Part shown: in pieces, positions 16,068-25,694 of the stretch
Layout: every line of letters begins with the position of its first letter
Numbering within the stretch: the first letter of the stretch is position 1
Origin: Paenibacillus bovis
Lineage (GTDB): Bacteria; Bacillota; Bacilli; Paenibacillales; Paenibacillaceae
Reading direction: 5' to 3'
DNA: 64,000 bases
NCBI RefSeq assembly: GCF_001421015.2
Contig: NZ_CP013023.1
Span: 4,085,501 to 4,149,500 of the forward strand
The notes under the pieces: model-generated
Seen by the model: only the letters and a program-made list of their open reading frames with translations
Database searches by the model: none
What the model was told of the DNA's origin: nothing
Program-made: the position numbers and the translations under genes

Positions 16068-18119
16068 TCAGTCAATCAGTTCGCCCTGGAAGACCTGCTG
16101 TCTGTTCAAAAACTCACGTAGCGGCTCATATTCCGGAGACGTCCAGAAAAACTCATTGCTGACCAGTCTGGCTGCATCATTGCGGGCAATTTCCAGCACT
16201 TCAAAATCGCTGACCATATCTGCAATTTTGAACTCCGGCAGACCACTTTGCTTCGTTCCGAAAAATTCGCCAGGCCCGCGCAGCTCCAGATCTCGCCGGG
16301 ATACTTCAAAACCGTCATCCGTCTCGGTCATTGCCCGCATCCGCTCCTGACCAATATCGGATTTGGGATCGGCGATCAGGATACAGAATGATTCATGCTC
16401 TCCCCGACCTACACGTCCGCGCAGCTGATGCAGCTGGGACAGCCCGAATCGGTCTGCATCCATAATGATCATCAGCGTAGCATTTGGTACATCGACGCCT
16501 ACCTCGACAACTGTCGTAGAGACCAGCAGCTGCATTTCATTGCTGTAAAAGGCACGCATTGTTTCTTCCTTTTCCGCAGCGCTCATCCGGCCATGCAGCA
16601 GTCCAACCTGATATTTCGGGAATGCCTGATCCATCTGTACGTACAGATCAATCGCATTTTGCACATCCAGCTTATCGGACTCTTCGATCAATGGACAGAT
16701 CAGATAGGCTTGACGCCCCTGATCGATCTCTTTGGAAATAAAGCCCATCACCCGGTCCATCATATTTTGCTTGACCCAGTACGTGGAGATCGGCTTGCGT
16801 CCTTTTGGACGTTCGGAAATGGTAGATACATCCATATCGCCAAATGCTGTTATTGCCAGCGTCCGCGGAATCGGTGTAGCCGTCATAGTCAGTACATCCG
16901 GGTCAAACCCTTTGCGTCTTAGTACACTGCGCTGATTGACACCAAAGCGATGCTGTTCATCTGTGACAACCAGACCCAGACTGCGGAAAAAGACATCTTC
17001 CTGAATCAACGCATGGGTGCCGACGATAATATCGGTCATACCCATTTGCAGGGAAGCGATCAGATCTTTGCGCTTGCGTCCTGTGACACTGCTGGTCAGC
17101 ATCTCCACTGTAATGCCAAACGGCTCAAACATGCGCTTGAGTGAACGTACATGCTGCTCTGCCAGAATCTCGGTTGGTACCATAAGTGCTCCCTGATGAC
17201 CGGAACGAACCGTTGCAAACAAGGCAATCGCTGCAATAACTGTTTTGCCTGAACCGACATCCCCCTGCAGCAGTCGATTCATACTATGGGGTGAACGCAT
17301 GTCTTTGAGAATTTCGAGTTCTACCTGCTTCTGCGCATCGGTCAATTCGAACGGCAGACTGCGTACAAATTCGCGAATCGTCGCATTATCCGTCGTATGC
17401 ACAATACCTGTCGACCGCTTGCGATTCATACTGCGATAGGCCTGCAATTTGAGCTGAAACAAAAATAATTCCTCATACACCATCCGTCTACGCGCCTGCT
17501 TGCCTTCGCCTGCGTCAACCGGTTGATGCAGCTGGCGAATGGCTTGCTTGCGTGGCATCAGTTTGTACTGCCGAATCAGCTCCTGCGGCAGCACTTCGGG
17601 AATCATTTCTCCATACTGATCCAGCGCCTGTCCGATCATTTTGCGGAGCCAGGTCTGTGTAATCTTGCCACCGATCGAATAAACCGGCTGCAGACTGCCG
17701 CTGCGCTGGGTGCCTTTATCCGGAAATTCCGAATCGGTAATAGTCATAGTCGAACGGCGCTGATCCCATTTGCCCGTCAGAATAATTACTCTGCCGGAAG
17801 TGAGCTGGTCTTTGAGAAAATGACGGTTGAACCAGGTTGCTGTTACCATCCAGTCATCCACCATTACTTTACAGGTCAAACGTGATTTTTTGCCATAGCG
17901 CTGTAATACCGGCAGGCCGACAATCTTGCCTTCAACCGTAATTTTGTCGCCGTCCTTGACCTCCTGAAGCGCTCGAAGCCGATAATCTTCATACCGGAAC
18001 GGGAAATACTCCAGTAGATCAAGTACAGTAGAGATGCCAAAGGCGTGAAGCTCCCCTTCTTTGGAAGCACTCACGCCACTGACCTGCCGAACGCCAATCT
18101 GATCCAGATTGATATTCAT
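16068..18119 (-). CDS. recG: ATP-dependent DNA helicase RecG
   Basis: RecG remodels stalled replication forks and Holliday junctions. It has the N-terminal wedge/OB part (KITVEGKIVGLPVLQRYGKK), Walker A QGDVGSGKTVIA, the DEQH box VVTDEQHRFGV, TATPIPRTLAIT, and the helicase C motifs QLHQLRGRVGRG and ending GPGEFFGTKQSGLPEF. Length is 683 residues, normal for the family. Three ATG codons lie in a row; the third (18119) has GAGGG six bases upstream, so I used it, though 18125 is possible. It follows degV by 13 bases, so the two are probably co-transcribed. Confidence 0.97.
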   Translation of the reverse strand: MNINLDQIGVRQVSGVSASKEGELHAFGISTVLDLLEYFPFRYEDYRLRALQEVKDGDKITVEGKIVGLPVLQRYGKKSRLTCKVMVDDWMVTATWFNRHFLKDQLTSGRVIILTGKWDQRRSTMTITDSEFPDKGTQRSGSLQPVYSIGGKITQTWLRKMIGQALDQYGEMIPEVLPQELIRQYKLMPRKQAIRQLHQPVDAGEGKQARRRMVYEELFLFQLKLQAYRSMNRKRSTGIVHTTDNATIREFVRSLPFELTDAQKQVELEILKDMRSPHSMNRLLQGDVGSGKTVIAAIALFATVRSGHQGALMVPTEILAEQHVRSLKRMFEPFGITVEMLTSSVTGRKRKDLIASLQMGMTDIIVGTHALIQEDVFFRSLGLVVTDEQHRFGVNQRSVLRRKGFDPDVLTMTATPIPRTLAITAFGDMDVSTISERPKGRKPISTYWVKQNMMDRVMGFISKEIDQGRQAYLICPLIEESDKLDVQNAIDLYVQMDQAFPKYQVGLLHGRMSAAEKEETMRAFYSNEMQLLVSTTVVEVGVDVPNATLMIIMDADRFGLSQLHQLRGRVGRGEHESFCILIADPKSDIGQERMRAMTETDDGFEVSRRDLELRGPGEFFGTKQSGLPEFKIADMVSDFEVLEIARNDAARLVSNEFFWTSPEYEPLREFLNRQQVFQGELID

Positions 18120-18132
18120 CATCATCCCTCAT

Positions 18133-18993
18133 CTATTCCTCATCCGGCCATGCAAACATGGCGATTGTGCCCGGTCCTGCATGTGTACCAATCACAGGCC
18201 CCACTTCAGAAAAGACCAGTTCGCCAATCTCATAATGCTCTCTGATCATCTGCAGCAAGGGTTCACACGATTCCCGATTCGCCGTATGTCCAAGAGCCAG
18301 ATTAATTTTACGTACATTCAGATGTTGACGCATCATCTCAACGATGCGTGTCATTGCTTTTTTCTGCCCGCGTACCTTTTCCACCGGATAGATGACACCG
18401 TTCTCGTCGATAGAGAGAATCGGCTTGACGTTGAGCAGTGTCCCTAGTACCGCCGAGGCTCTGCCAATCCGGCCGCCTTTGCGCAGATATTCCAGGTCAT
18501 CCACCATAAAATAAAGCTCACGTCTGCTGAGTATATGCGCTACACCTGCTTCGATCTCGGCGACACTTTTGCCCTGCTGGGCCAATCGGGCTGCATGTAC
18601 AACAGCCAGTCCATATCCGTACGATGCCGACTTGGAGTCAATCACGGTAATATGACTGTGATCATCCAGCATGGAGCGTCCGATCGTCGCCGACTGATAC
18701 GTACCGCTAAGACCCGAAGATAGATGGATAGATACGATTGGACTGCCTGGATGCTCTGCTGTCAGCTTCTCATACATTGCTGTATAATCGGCCGGTGAAG
18801 GCTGGGAAGTCGTAGGCAGCTGCGCTGAAGCAGATAGCTTGCTATAAAATTCAGCCGAAGTGATATCGACTCCATCCGCATAAGACTGTTCTCCAAAAAA
18901 TAATCGTAACGGGATAATGCGTATATCATACTTTGCAATCAGTTCTGCAGGGATATCTGCCGTGCTTTCTGTCACAATAATGGTATGTGTCAT
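18133..18993 (-). CDS. DegV-family fatty-acid-binding protein (FakB-like)
   Basis: 286 residues. DegV/FakB proteins hold a fatty acid in a buried pocket and present it to the kinase FakA for phosphorylation. Family marks are visible: TESTADIPAELIAKYDIRIIP at the start, PTTSQPSPADYTAMYE, HLSSGLSGTYQSA with the head-group serine region, DSKSASYGYGL, and GRIGRASAVLGTLLNVKPIL. The ATG at 18993 follows AAGGAGGGATAAGCT. It lies between fakA and recG on the same strand, which supports a direct FakA-FakB partnership; B. subtilis has serine dehydratase genes at this place instead. Chain-length preference cannot be read from sequence. Confidence 0.92.
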   Translation of the reverse strand: MTHTIIVTESTADIPAELIAKYDIRIIPLRLFFGEQSYADGVDITSAEFYSKLSASAQLPTTSQPSPADYTAMYEKLTAEHPGSPIVSIHLSSGLSGTYQSATIGRSMLDDHSHITVIDSKSASYGYGLAVVHAARLAQQGKSVAEIEAGVAHILSRRELYFMVDDLEYLRKGGRIGRASAVLGTLLNVKPILSIDENGVIYPVEKVRGQKKAMTRIVEMMRQHLNVRKINLALGHTANRESCEPLLQMIREHYEIGELVFSEVGPVIGTHAGPGTIAMFAWPDEE

Positions 18994-19089
18994 AGCTTAT
19001 CCCTCCTTCTCTCCAAAATACACAACTGCTGCGAAATGCCGGTTGTATCAGACATTCCGCAGTATTTGATATATAACACTTCTTAATAA

Positions 19090-20898
19090 TCAGGATTCTA
19101 CAGAGAACAGGTAATGGTATACCGGTTGATCGCCTTCATGGATTTCCACTTCGGCATCGGGATAAGTTTCGCTGATCCAGCTCGCGAGAGCTGTCGTATC
19201 TGCATCATTTGCTTCACTACCTACCAGTACGGTTACCACTTCCTGACCATCCTCGATCATCGAAGACAGCAGCTCCTGACAGGTCTGCAGCAGTGCCGGG
19301 GCAGTAGCTACGATTTTGGAATTGTAAATTCCGATATAATGACCTTCCTTGATATCGATATTCTCCATTGTCGTATCGCGTACTGCTACGGTTACTTGAC
19401 CTGATTTGACATGATTCAGTGCTTCTGTCATATTGCTCTCGTTCATATCCACACTCTCGTCTTCCTGGAAAGCAAAAGCAGAAGCGATCCCTTGCGGAAT
19501 ACTTTTGCTCGGAATAACCGTAATCTGACGGCTGTCTTCCAGCAGATCGCGTGCCTGCTGTGCAGCCAGTACGATATTCGAGTTATTTGGCAAAATAAAG
19601 ATATGACGTGCAGACAGATTCTCTACTGCTTTGACGAAATCTTCCGTGCTCGGATTCATCGTCTGCCCGCCGGCCAGAATCGTATCTACCCCAAGACTAC
19701 GGAAAATCTCCGAAATACCGTCGCCCGACGAAACAGCAATCAGTCCATAAGCTGCTACTTCTTCTGCAGGAGGAACAGCTGCTGTCTGCGGATCAAGCGG
19801 TTCCTGTGGAATATCGGCAAACAGATCGGGCGGCGGAGCAATATCCAGTCCGGCAGACAGCAAATCGCGATGCTGCTCACGCATATTCAAAATATGGATC
19901 TGTGTAATTTCTCCGTACTGCAGAGCCAGATTGAGCACTTCACCCGGCGCTTTGGAATGAACATGCACCTTGATAACCTCATCATCGGCAATAACGATAA
20001 TGGAGTCGCCATTTACAGCCAGTGCCTGACGGAACTTCTCTTCCTCAAAACGAACATTACGGTTCTGTCCCAGCTGACGATTAATGAAAAATTCCATATC
20101 ATACAAGAATTCGATATCTTCGGTTTCCAGGCGTGCCTGAGCCGGCATCGGTGTATCAAATGCAGGATTCTGAGCTACTGCAGAAGCTGAAGCTGGATTG
20201 GATGTACCTGTAATGCCCGGCTGCATAGCCTGACCTGTATGAACGGCTGCAAATGTCTGCTCTGTACTTGTAGCTGTCGTTCCATTCTGCAGATAGGCAT
20301 AGAACCCTTCATAAATATATACAAGCCCCTGACCACCGGAATCAACTACGCCTACCTGTTTCAATACCGGCAGCATTTCCTGCGTCTGGGCCAGCGTCTC
20401 CTGGGCGCGTCGAAGTACTTCGCCCATCAATTCCGTAATATCGGTCGTACGACGTGCATAATAGGTTGCATGCTTGGCTGCTTCCTTGGCAACAGTCAAA
20501 ATGGTGCCTTCAACAGGCTTGACTACAGCTTTGTAGGCAGTTTCCACGCCATTTTGTAATGCAGCTGCAAATTGAGCGGCATTCAGTTCATCCCGTGATG
20601 CAGCCGCCCGGCTAAAACCACGGAACAGCTGGGATAAAATAACGCCGGAGTTACCGCGGGCTCCCATTAACAAGCCTTTGGACAGTATTGTAGCTGCTTG
20701 ACCGATCATCGGAGAACTGCTGCGTTTGAGTTCATTCACTCCGGCAGTCATGGTCAGATTCATATTGGTTCCTGTATCGCCATCCGGCACAGGAAATACA
20801 TTAAGGGAATTGACGTGCTCCGCATGCTGATGCAGACGCTCCGCTCCCGCCAATACCATAGCGGTAAAATCAGTTCCATTTAAAGAACGCTTACTCAA
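19090..20898 (-). CDS. fakA: Fatty acid kinase catalytic subunit FakA (YloV, DAK2 domain)
   Basis: FakA uses ATP to phosphorylate FakB-bound fatty acids for membrane lipid synthesis. I chose the TTG at 20898 (602 residues), which has AAGGGG about 8 bases upstream and gives MSKRSLNGTDF. The DAK2/DhaL domain follows with FPVPDGDTGTNMNLT, KGLLMGARGNSGVILSQ and DSGGQGLVYIYEGF. The middle and C-terminal domains (FIFPNN-like IFILPNNSNIVLAA) match YloV. It is longer than B. subtilis YloV; an Ala/Pro/Thr-rich insert lies around residues 225-265. It is divergent from rpmB, as in Bacillus, but the usual yloU gene is absent between them. Confidence 0.94.
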   Translation of the reverse strand: MSKRSLNGTDFTAMVLAGAERLHQHAEHVNSLNVFPVPDGDTGTNMNLTMTAGVNELKRSSSPMIGQAATILSKGLLMGARGNSGVILSQLFRGFSRAAASRDELNAAQFAAALQNGVETAYKAVVKPVEGTILTVAKEAAKHATYYARRTTDITELMGEVLRRAQETLAQTQEMLPVLKQVGVVDSGGQGLVYIYEGFYAYLQNGTTATSTEQTFAAVHTGQAMQPGITGTSNPASASAVAQNPAFDTPMPAQARLETEDIEFLYDMEFFINRQLGQNRNVRFEEEKFRQALAVNGDSIIVIADDEVIKVHVHSKAPGEVLNLALQYGEITQIHILNMREQHRDLLSAGLDIAPPPDLFADIPQEPLDPQTAAVPPAEEVAAYGLIAVSSGDGISEIFRSLGVDTILAGGQTMNPSTEDFVKAVENLSARHIFILPNNSNIVLAAQQARDLLEDSRQITVIPSKSIPQGIASAFAFQEDESVDMNESNMTEALNHVKSGQVTVAVRDTTMENIDIKEGHYIGIYNSKIVATAPALLQTCQELLSSMIEDGQEVVTVLVGSEANDADTTALASWISETYPDAEVEIHEGDQPVYHYLFSVES

Positions 20899-21356
20899 TG
20901 ATAATTCCCCTTCCTCATGTATCCATACCAGCTCTGTCCGGGATGATATTTGGACAGAACACATTTTGATTTTTCGTTTTCAGGTTTGTTTATTAAATTA
21001 TTTGTATTGTAAAAAAGCATATATGGGTTACTTATACGCTTTCTGTTCTCTGCCCGTTTCAAATAATTTAGAACCTTGTACTTGTACCAAGTACCAATAA
21101 CGGGCAAAGCCTTGTGTAATGTAGTGTATTTGGCTGCATGCGAACCTTGACAGTATAGGTTCACTACTCTGTCAGCTGGCAAAATGATACCTGCCAATCA
21201 TGCAAAAAAAATACATATTGAACTACCTTATATTGTACTATAACCCTTTACAGAAATAAATAAAGTATTTAGAAGTGTTGACGTCGCTTTCTTGATTGTG
21301 ATAATATGTTATGAGTGTTGTTTTCATGCACTTTTTTGGAAATAGGAGGTGTAACT
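20899..21356. other. Divergent fakA/rpmB intergenic region
   Basis: 458 bases with no convincing gene; a 100-codon minus-strand frame here lacks a ribosome site and overlaps the fakA start. It contains the rpmB promoter (separate entry) and a palindrome, GTACTTG-TAC-CAAGTAC (21078-21094), about 180 bp upstream of fakA that could be an operator. TTGACA-like TTGACAGTATAGG near 21147 has no clear -10 partner. Confidence 0.5.
21278..21305 (+). promoter_or_regulatory. rpmB promoter, sigma-A type
   Basis: TTGACG (21278-21283), a 16-base spacer and GATAAT (21300-21305) with an extended TGT just before the -10. Predicted transcript start is near 21313, giving a 44-base leader with AGGAGGTG before the ATG. 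Confidence 0.75.
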
Positions 21357-21545
21357 ATGGCTCGTAAATGTTATGTAACTGGTAAAACAGCTGGTAGCGG
21401 TAACCACGTATCCCACGCTAACAACCGTAACCGCCGTACTTGGGGCGTGAACGTTCAAAAAGTTCGCATCCTCGTAGACGGTAAACCAAAACGCGTATAC
21501 GTAAGTACTCGTGCTTTGAAATCCGGTAAAGTTACCCGCGTATAA
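21357..21545 (+). CDS. rpmB: 50S ribosomal protein L28
   Basis: 62 residues from the ATG at 21357, which follows ATAGGAGGTGTAACT; an in-frame start at 21315 is discarded because the family begins MARKCYVTG. The sequence ([20 protein letters not shown], then [19 protein letters not shown]) is typical bacterial L28, a small 23S-rRNA-binding protein of the large subunit. It has one cysteine (C5), so it is not the four-cysteine zinc form. The gene stands alone, with its own promoter and terminator, divergent from fakA. Codon use is strongly biased, as in other highly expressed genes here such as rpsD. Confidence 0.98.
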   Translation: MARKCYVTGKTAGSGNHVSHANNRNRRTWGVNVQKVRILVDGKPKRVYVSTRALKSGKVTRV

Positions 21546-21561
21546 TGATATGTCGATGAAG

Positions 21562-21593
21562 AAAGCATCTCTATTGACTAGAGATGCTTTTTT
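21562..21593 (+). terminator. Intrinsic terminator of rpmB
   Basis: AAAGCATCTCTA and TAGAGATGCTTT form the stem, followed by T-rich sequence, 17 bases after the rpmB stop codon. Confidence 0.92.
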
Positions 21594-21684
21594 GCTATAT
21601 TCAGATCGGTAGAACTGTTCTGCGATCACCGGTGTATCCATCTTTGCAGCAATAATATTCAAGCGATATCTAAGATTAAACATA

Positions 21685-21719
21685 CAAAGCGCTAATCCTG
21701 TAAATGGATTAGCGCTTTG
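21685..21719. terminator. Symmetrical hairpin between rpmB and rpe
   Basis: CAAAGCGCTAATCC pairs with GGATTAGCGCTTTG over a 7-base loop: a 14-bp perfect stem. It lies about 115 bases after the rpe stop on the minus strand and may end that transcript, although the T-run is short on either strand. Confidence 0.65.
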
Positions 21720-21835
21720 TTATTATACCTATTAACTCGTATAAGATGAACAGCTTGTCCACAAATATGTGCGAGTAGTTATAAGATCCATTCTTGGCTA
21801 CTGCCGTTTATATTCAGCAGTCACACGGCAGCTTC

Positions 21836-22498
21836 TTAGTGAAGGCTATCGCGGATACTCCGGATTGCTTTGGCACGGTCAGGCGTATTGAATACGGCGC
21901 TGCCGGCTACAAGTACATCTGCTCCTGCTTCTACGACCTGTTTGGCTGTAGAAGCTGTAATACCACCGTCTACTTCGATATGAAGAGCCGTATGCCCCAT
22001 CTCATTGGCCCATTCACGTATCTGGCGAATTTTGTTCACGGTACGCGGGATAAAGCTCTGACCGCCAAATCCCGGATTCACGGTCATAACGAGCACCATG
22101 TCGACATCTTCCAGCACTTCACGGATCGCTGCTGCCGGTGTAGCCGGATTGATCGCTACGCCTGCTTTGACACCATGTTCCTTGATTTGATGAATAACGC
22201 GGTGCAGATGTGTACATGCTTCGGCGTGAACCGTAATCATCTGTGCTCCAGCTTTGACGAAATCTTCGATATAACGATCCGGATTTTCGATCATCAAATG
22301 AACATCTTTGAACAGACCGGTATGTGCCGAGATGGACTGCATTACCGGCGCTCCGAATGTAATATTCGGAACGAAGTGGCCATCCATTACATCAATATGC
22401 ACCCAATCCGCTCCGCCGCGCTCGACATCAGCGACTTCAGCCAGCAGTTTACCAAAATCCGCTGACAGAATAGAAGGGGCTATTTTTACTTTATGCAT
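21836..22498 (-). CDS. rpe: Ribulose-phosphate 3-epimerase
   Basis: Interconverts ribulose 5-phosphate and xylulose 5-phosphate in the pentose phosphate pathway. The 220-residue TIM barrel has all the family motifs: [30 protein letters not shown] with the metal-binding His and Asp, [27 protein letters not shown] and HIEVDGGI. The ATG at 22498 follows GGAGG, two bases after the rsgA stop codon, so the two are co-transcribed. It is the last gene of the long minus-strand ylo block before rpmB. Confidence 0.98.
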   Translation of the reverse strand: MHKVKIAPSILSADFGKLLAEVADVERGGADWVHIDVMDGHFVPNITFGAPVMQSISAHTGLFKDVHLMIENPDRYIEDFVKAGAQMITVHAEACTHLHRVIHQIKEHGVKAGVAINPATPAAAIREVLEDVDMVLVMTVNPGFGGQSFIPRTVNKIRQIREWANEMGHTALHIEVDGGITASTAKQVVEAGADVLVAGSAVFNTPDRAKAIRSIRDSLH

Positions 22499-22500
22499 GA

Positions 22501-23424
22501 TTAATACCTCCGTTTCTCATCTTTCATTTCCTGATAAAATTGCTCGTAGTGCTTGTAGCGGCTGTTGGCTATTTCTCCGTTTTCCAGAGCATCCAGCACT
22601 TTGCAGCCCGGCTCATGTAAATGTGTGCATCCACGGAACTTGCAGTCACTGGAATAGCGATTAAATTCGCGGAAGCATGAGCCCAGATCCTCGACGCCCA
22701 GCTGCGTGAAATTCAGCTGACTGAAACCGGGAGTATCGGCCACATAGCCGCCACCCTCCAGTTCGATCAACTCTACGTGGCGGGTGGTATGCTTACCACG
22801 ACCGAGACGCAAGCTGATTTCGCTGGTATTCAGATCGCTGCCCGGAATCACCTTGTTCAGCAAGGAGGATTTACCCACACCTGACTGTCCGGCAAACATG
22901 CTGATTTTGTTATTCAGCTCCTGGCGAATCTGATCGGTACCCATATCCAGTTCGGCACTGGTAAGAATAACCTGATAACCAATATCCTCATATAGCTGTT
23001 TGGCTCTCTCTACAGCCTCGCGCATCACTGTATCTTCTTCACGCAGCAAATCCATTTTGGTAAAGCAGATCAACGGTTCCAGGCCAGCATGCTCGATATG
23101 TACCAGGAATTTGTCCAGCAGAATCAGGCTCAGATCCGGTTCTTTTACCGAAAACAGCAAGACAGCCTGACGAATATTAGCCACAGGAGGACGAATTAAT
23201 TCCGTCCTCCGCGGCAGTATTTTGTCTACTGTGCCTTCTCCATTTTCTGTCAATGAAAAGATAACCTGATCGCCGACCAGAGGGGATTCCCCTCTTTTTT
23301 TGAAGATTCCGCGGCCCCGGCACTGTATAGTAGCCGGTTGATCCGCAGGAACCACCTCATCTGTCTGCTCGGGTTTTACATAATAGTATCCGCTTAGCGC
23401 TTTGACGATTAAGCCTTCTGGCAT
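22501..23424 (-). CDS. rsgA: Ribosome small-subunit-dependent GTPase RsgA (YloQ/CpgA)
   Basis: A late 30S assembly factor whose GTPase is activated by the small subunit. Order of parts: an N-terminal OB fold (about 1-75), a circularly permuted GTPase domain with CFTKMDL (G4) before [14 protein letters not shown] (G1) and [10 protein letters not shown] (G3), and a C-terminal zinc motif with [16 protein letters not shown]. 307 residues, normal size. It is preceded by prkC, matching B. subtilis, where CpgA is a substrate of PrkC and PrpC. The ATG at 23424 follows GAGAGGACGGATTAC. Confidence 0.97.
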   Translation of the reverse strand: MPEGLIVKALSGYYYVKPEQTDEVVPADQPATIQCRGRGIFKKRGESPLVGDQVIFSLTENGEGTVDKILPRRTELIRPPVANIRQAVLLFSVKEPDLSLILLDKFLVHIEHAGLEPLICFTKMDLLREEDTVMREAVERAKQLYEDIGYQVILTSAELDMGTDQIRQELNNKISMFAGQSGVGKSSLLNKVIPGSDLNTSEISLRLGRGKHTTRHVELIELEGGGYVADTPGFSQLNFTQLGVEDLGSCFREFNRYSSDCKFRGCTHLHEPGCKVLDALENGEIANSRYKHYEQFYQEMKDEKRRY

Positions 23425-23471
23425 GTAATCCGTCCTCTCATTGATCTTGCATTTTGAATCATGATCTTCAA

Positions 23472-25694
23472 TTACGGTGTATTCGTATCATTACCCGTAT
23501 CATCGGTATTTTCATTACCGTTCCCCTGGCCTTGGCCATTTCCTTGACCATTGCCATTTCCGTTACCAATACCATTGCCGTTTCCATTGCTACTGCCATC
23601 TACTGCGGCGGGATCCTCTGTCTCCTGCTCTTCCGGAGGCGTAGTCTCTTCGGCTGGTGGAGTTGTAGTCTCCGGTGGAGGGGTTACTTCTCCGGTATTT
23701 TCGGGTTCCACTACACCTTCAGGTAGTGTTCCCTGTTTGGCTTCATTATATCCAATCGCAAAAGTATCCAGGAACTGACCATCACGGTAGACTTTAACAA
23801 CGCCATTCTGGTTAGGGTCCAGCACCATATTGATCTGCAGCGATTTGCGGGAATCAATTGTTTTGGTTCCCCAGTCGCGGTCAGCACCACGCGCATCCGT
23901 ATAGACAATATTGATTTTGCTGGTTTTGCCTGCTGTAGCTGGTGGTACCGATACCGTATACGTGTAATTCAGTGCTTCCGGCGGATAACCGGTGCTAATC
24001 CACAGATCCACTGCACTTCCTTTGGTAGCAGAACCACCAGATTGCGGATTCTGACGGGTGACTTTGCCTTTATCAACCGTATAGCTTGCTTCCTGCTGCA
24101 CATTGCCTACTTTGAGGCCGGCAGAAGAAATTTTGGACTGGGCATCCGACTGGCTGATACCTGCTACCGATGGAACCGATGTTGTAGATACGCCTTTGCT
24201 TACCGTTAGCGTGACCGGTTGGGATTCAGGGTCTACGTCTTCGTTCGCTCCCGGCTTCTGGTCAAATACCTTACCGGCTTCTACACTGTCGTTATTTTCA
24301 TCCTGTCTGGCAATCTGATCATCCTTAAAGCCCATCTCGATCAACTCTTTGCGAGCATCATCATACGTCGAATTGGTAAAGTCGGGCATTTTCTTGAGTT
24401 CTTTGGCCATGGCTACGCTGAGTTTGATCTCGGTATTCTGCTTGACCAGTGTATTCGGCTGCGGATCCTGTTCATACACCGTACCGGGTGCTATCCCTTC
24501 CTTGTACTCTCGGTGTACGTCATCTGCGACTGCCAGACCATATTTTTGCAACTCTACCTTGGCCTGCTGTTCTGTCATATTCGTGACACTCGGAACGGTA
24601 ACCTCATCCTTGTTCAGCGTCTGATTTACATAGAATACAATCACAAACATAATCAGCAGTACTGCCAGCACCGAAGAGATAATAATCGCTGCTTTTTTAC
24701 GGCTTTTCTGCTTGGAAGCTGTCGCCGTTTTGCTTTTGCCTCGGTCTCTCTCCATGCTTCGCACCTCATCATCCGGCAGACCGACCGGGATCGAGTTGGG
24801 GCGAATCGCTGATACGACCTTGGTCTGCTCGTCATCATCATTACTCGCAAAGTAGACTCTGGATTCCGTGCTGCGCTCTGGCAGCAGACAAGTATCCAGA
24901 TCCGTAAGCATATCATGGGCAGAATGATATCGTTCTGCAGGGTTTTTACGCATTGATTTAAGTATAATATTCTCTACGCTCTGCGGAATCAGCGGATTAA
25001 TGAGTCTTGGATCTTCGAACTCATCCTGCAGATGCTTCAGCGCAACACTGATAGGACTTTCTCCCTGAAAAGGAAGTCTGCCGGTCAGCATTTGGTAGAG
25101 AACAATTCCGAGCGAGTAAAGATCAGACTTTTCTCCGGTCGTTACGCCTTTGGCATGTTCGGGAGAAAAGTAATGTACCGAACCGATAACAGAACCTGTC
25201 TGTGTAATCGTGGTCGATGTGACTGCACGGGCAATACCAAAATCGGTTACCTTTACCCGTCCGTTACGGCCAATCAGTATATTATGCGGCTTGATATCAC
25301 GGTGAATAATCTGATTATGATGCGCATGTTCCAGTGCATCACAGATTTGCGTTGCAATTCGCACCGCTTCTTCGACCGGCAAAGGAGCGCGTTCCTTGAT
25401 AATTTCGTTCAGATTCTGGCCGTTTACATATTCCATAACAATGTAATGAATATCATCTTCCTGTCCAACATCATAAATGCTGACAACATTCGGATGAGAC
25501 AAAGATGCCGCAGATTGAGCTTCACGGCGGAATCTGCGAATAAATTCTTCATCGTATACAAACTGCTGACGCAGTACCTTGATCGCTACATGGCGATTCA
25601 GCAGTACATCCTTGGCACGATAAACGAGTGCCATACCACCGCCGCCGATTTCTTCGAGTACTTCATAACGACCGCCCAGAATGCGTCCTATCAC
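23472..25694 (-). CDS. prkC: PASTA-domain Ser/Thr kinase PrkC, with unusual glycine-asparagine tail
   Basis: Membrane kinase that senses cell-wall fragments (muropeptides) and phosphorylates translation and cell-wall proteins. The GTG at 25694 is preferred: it overlaps the prpC stop as GTGA and has AAAGGGG upstream (740 residues). The kinase domain has IGGGGMALVY, AIKVLR, HRDIKPHNIL, DFGIARA and GSVHYFSPEHA. A membrane segment lies at about 335-357, then three PASTA repeats (VPSVTNMTEQQAK; MPDFTNSTYDDAR; VPSVAGISQSDAQ). A further beta domain, then a Pro/Thr/Glu-rich stretch and a GNGNGxGN tail complete the protein, extending it well beyond B. subtilis PrkC. Confidence 0.97.
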   Translation of the reverse strand: MIGRILGGRYEVLEEIGGGGMALVYRAKDVLLNRHVAIKVLRQQFVYDEEFIRRFRREAQSAASLSHPNVVSIYDVGQEDDIHYIVMEYVNGQNLNEIIKERAPLPVEEAVRIATQICDALEHAHHNQIIHRDIKPHNILIGRNGRVKVTDFGIARAVTSTTITQTGSVIGSVHYFSPEHAKGVTTGEKSDLYSLGIVLYQMLTGRLPFQGESPISVALKHLQDEFEDPRLINPLIPQSVENIILKSMRKNPAERYHSAHDMLTDLDTCLLPERSTESRVYFASNDDDEQTKVVSAIRPNSIPVGLPDDEVRSMERDRGKSKTATASKQKSRKKAAIIISSVLAVLLIMFVIVFYVNQTLNKDEVTVPSVTNMTEQQAKVELQKYGLAVADDVHREYKEGIAPGTVYEQDPQPNTLVKQNTEIKLSVAMAKELKKMPDFTNSTYDDARKELIEMGFKDDQIARQDENNDSVEAGKVFDQKPGANEDVDPESQPVTLTVSKGVSTTSVPSVAGISQSDAQSKISSAGLKVGNVQQEASYTVDKGKVTRQNPQSGGSATKGSAVDLWISTGYPPEALNYTYTVSVPPATAGKTSKINIVYTDARGADRDWGTKTIDSRKSLQINMVLDPNQNGVVKVYRDGQFLDTFAIGYNEAKQGTLPEGVVEPENTGEVTPPPETTTPPAEETTPPEEQETEDPAAVDGSSNGNGNGIGNGNGNGQGNGQGQGNGNENTDDTGNDTNTP

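Noticed and set aside
20895..21197. 100-codon minus-strand frame upstream of fakA, considered as yloU
   Set aside because: No Asp23-family motif, no ribosome site, and it overlaps the fakA start.
21546..21835. Search for the tiny spoVM gene near rpe/rpmB
   Set aside because: No frame resembling the amphipathic SpoVM peptide was found on either strand; it may lie elsewhere.
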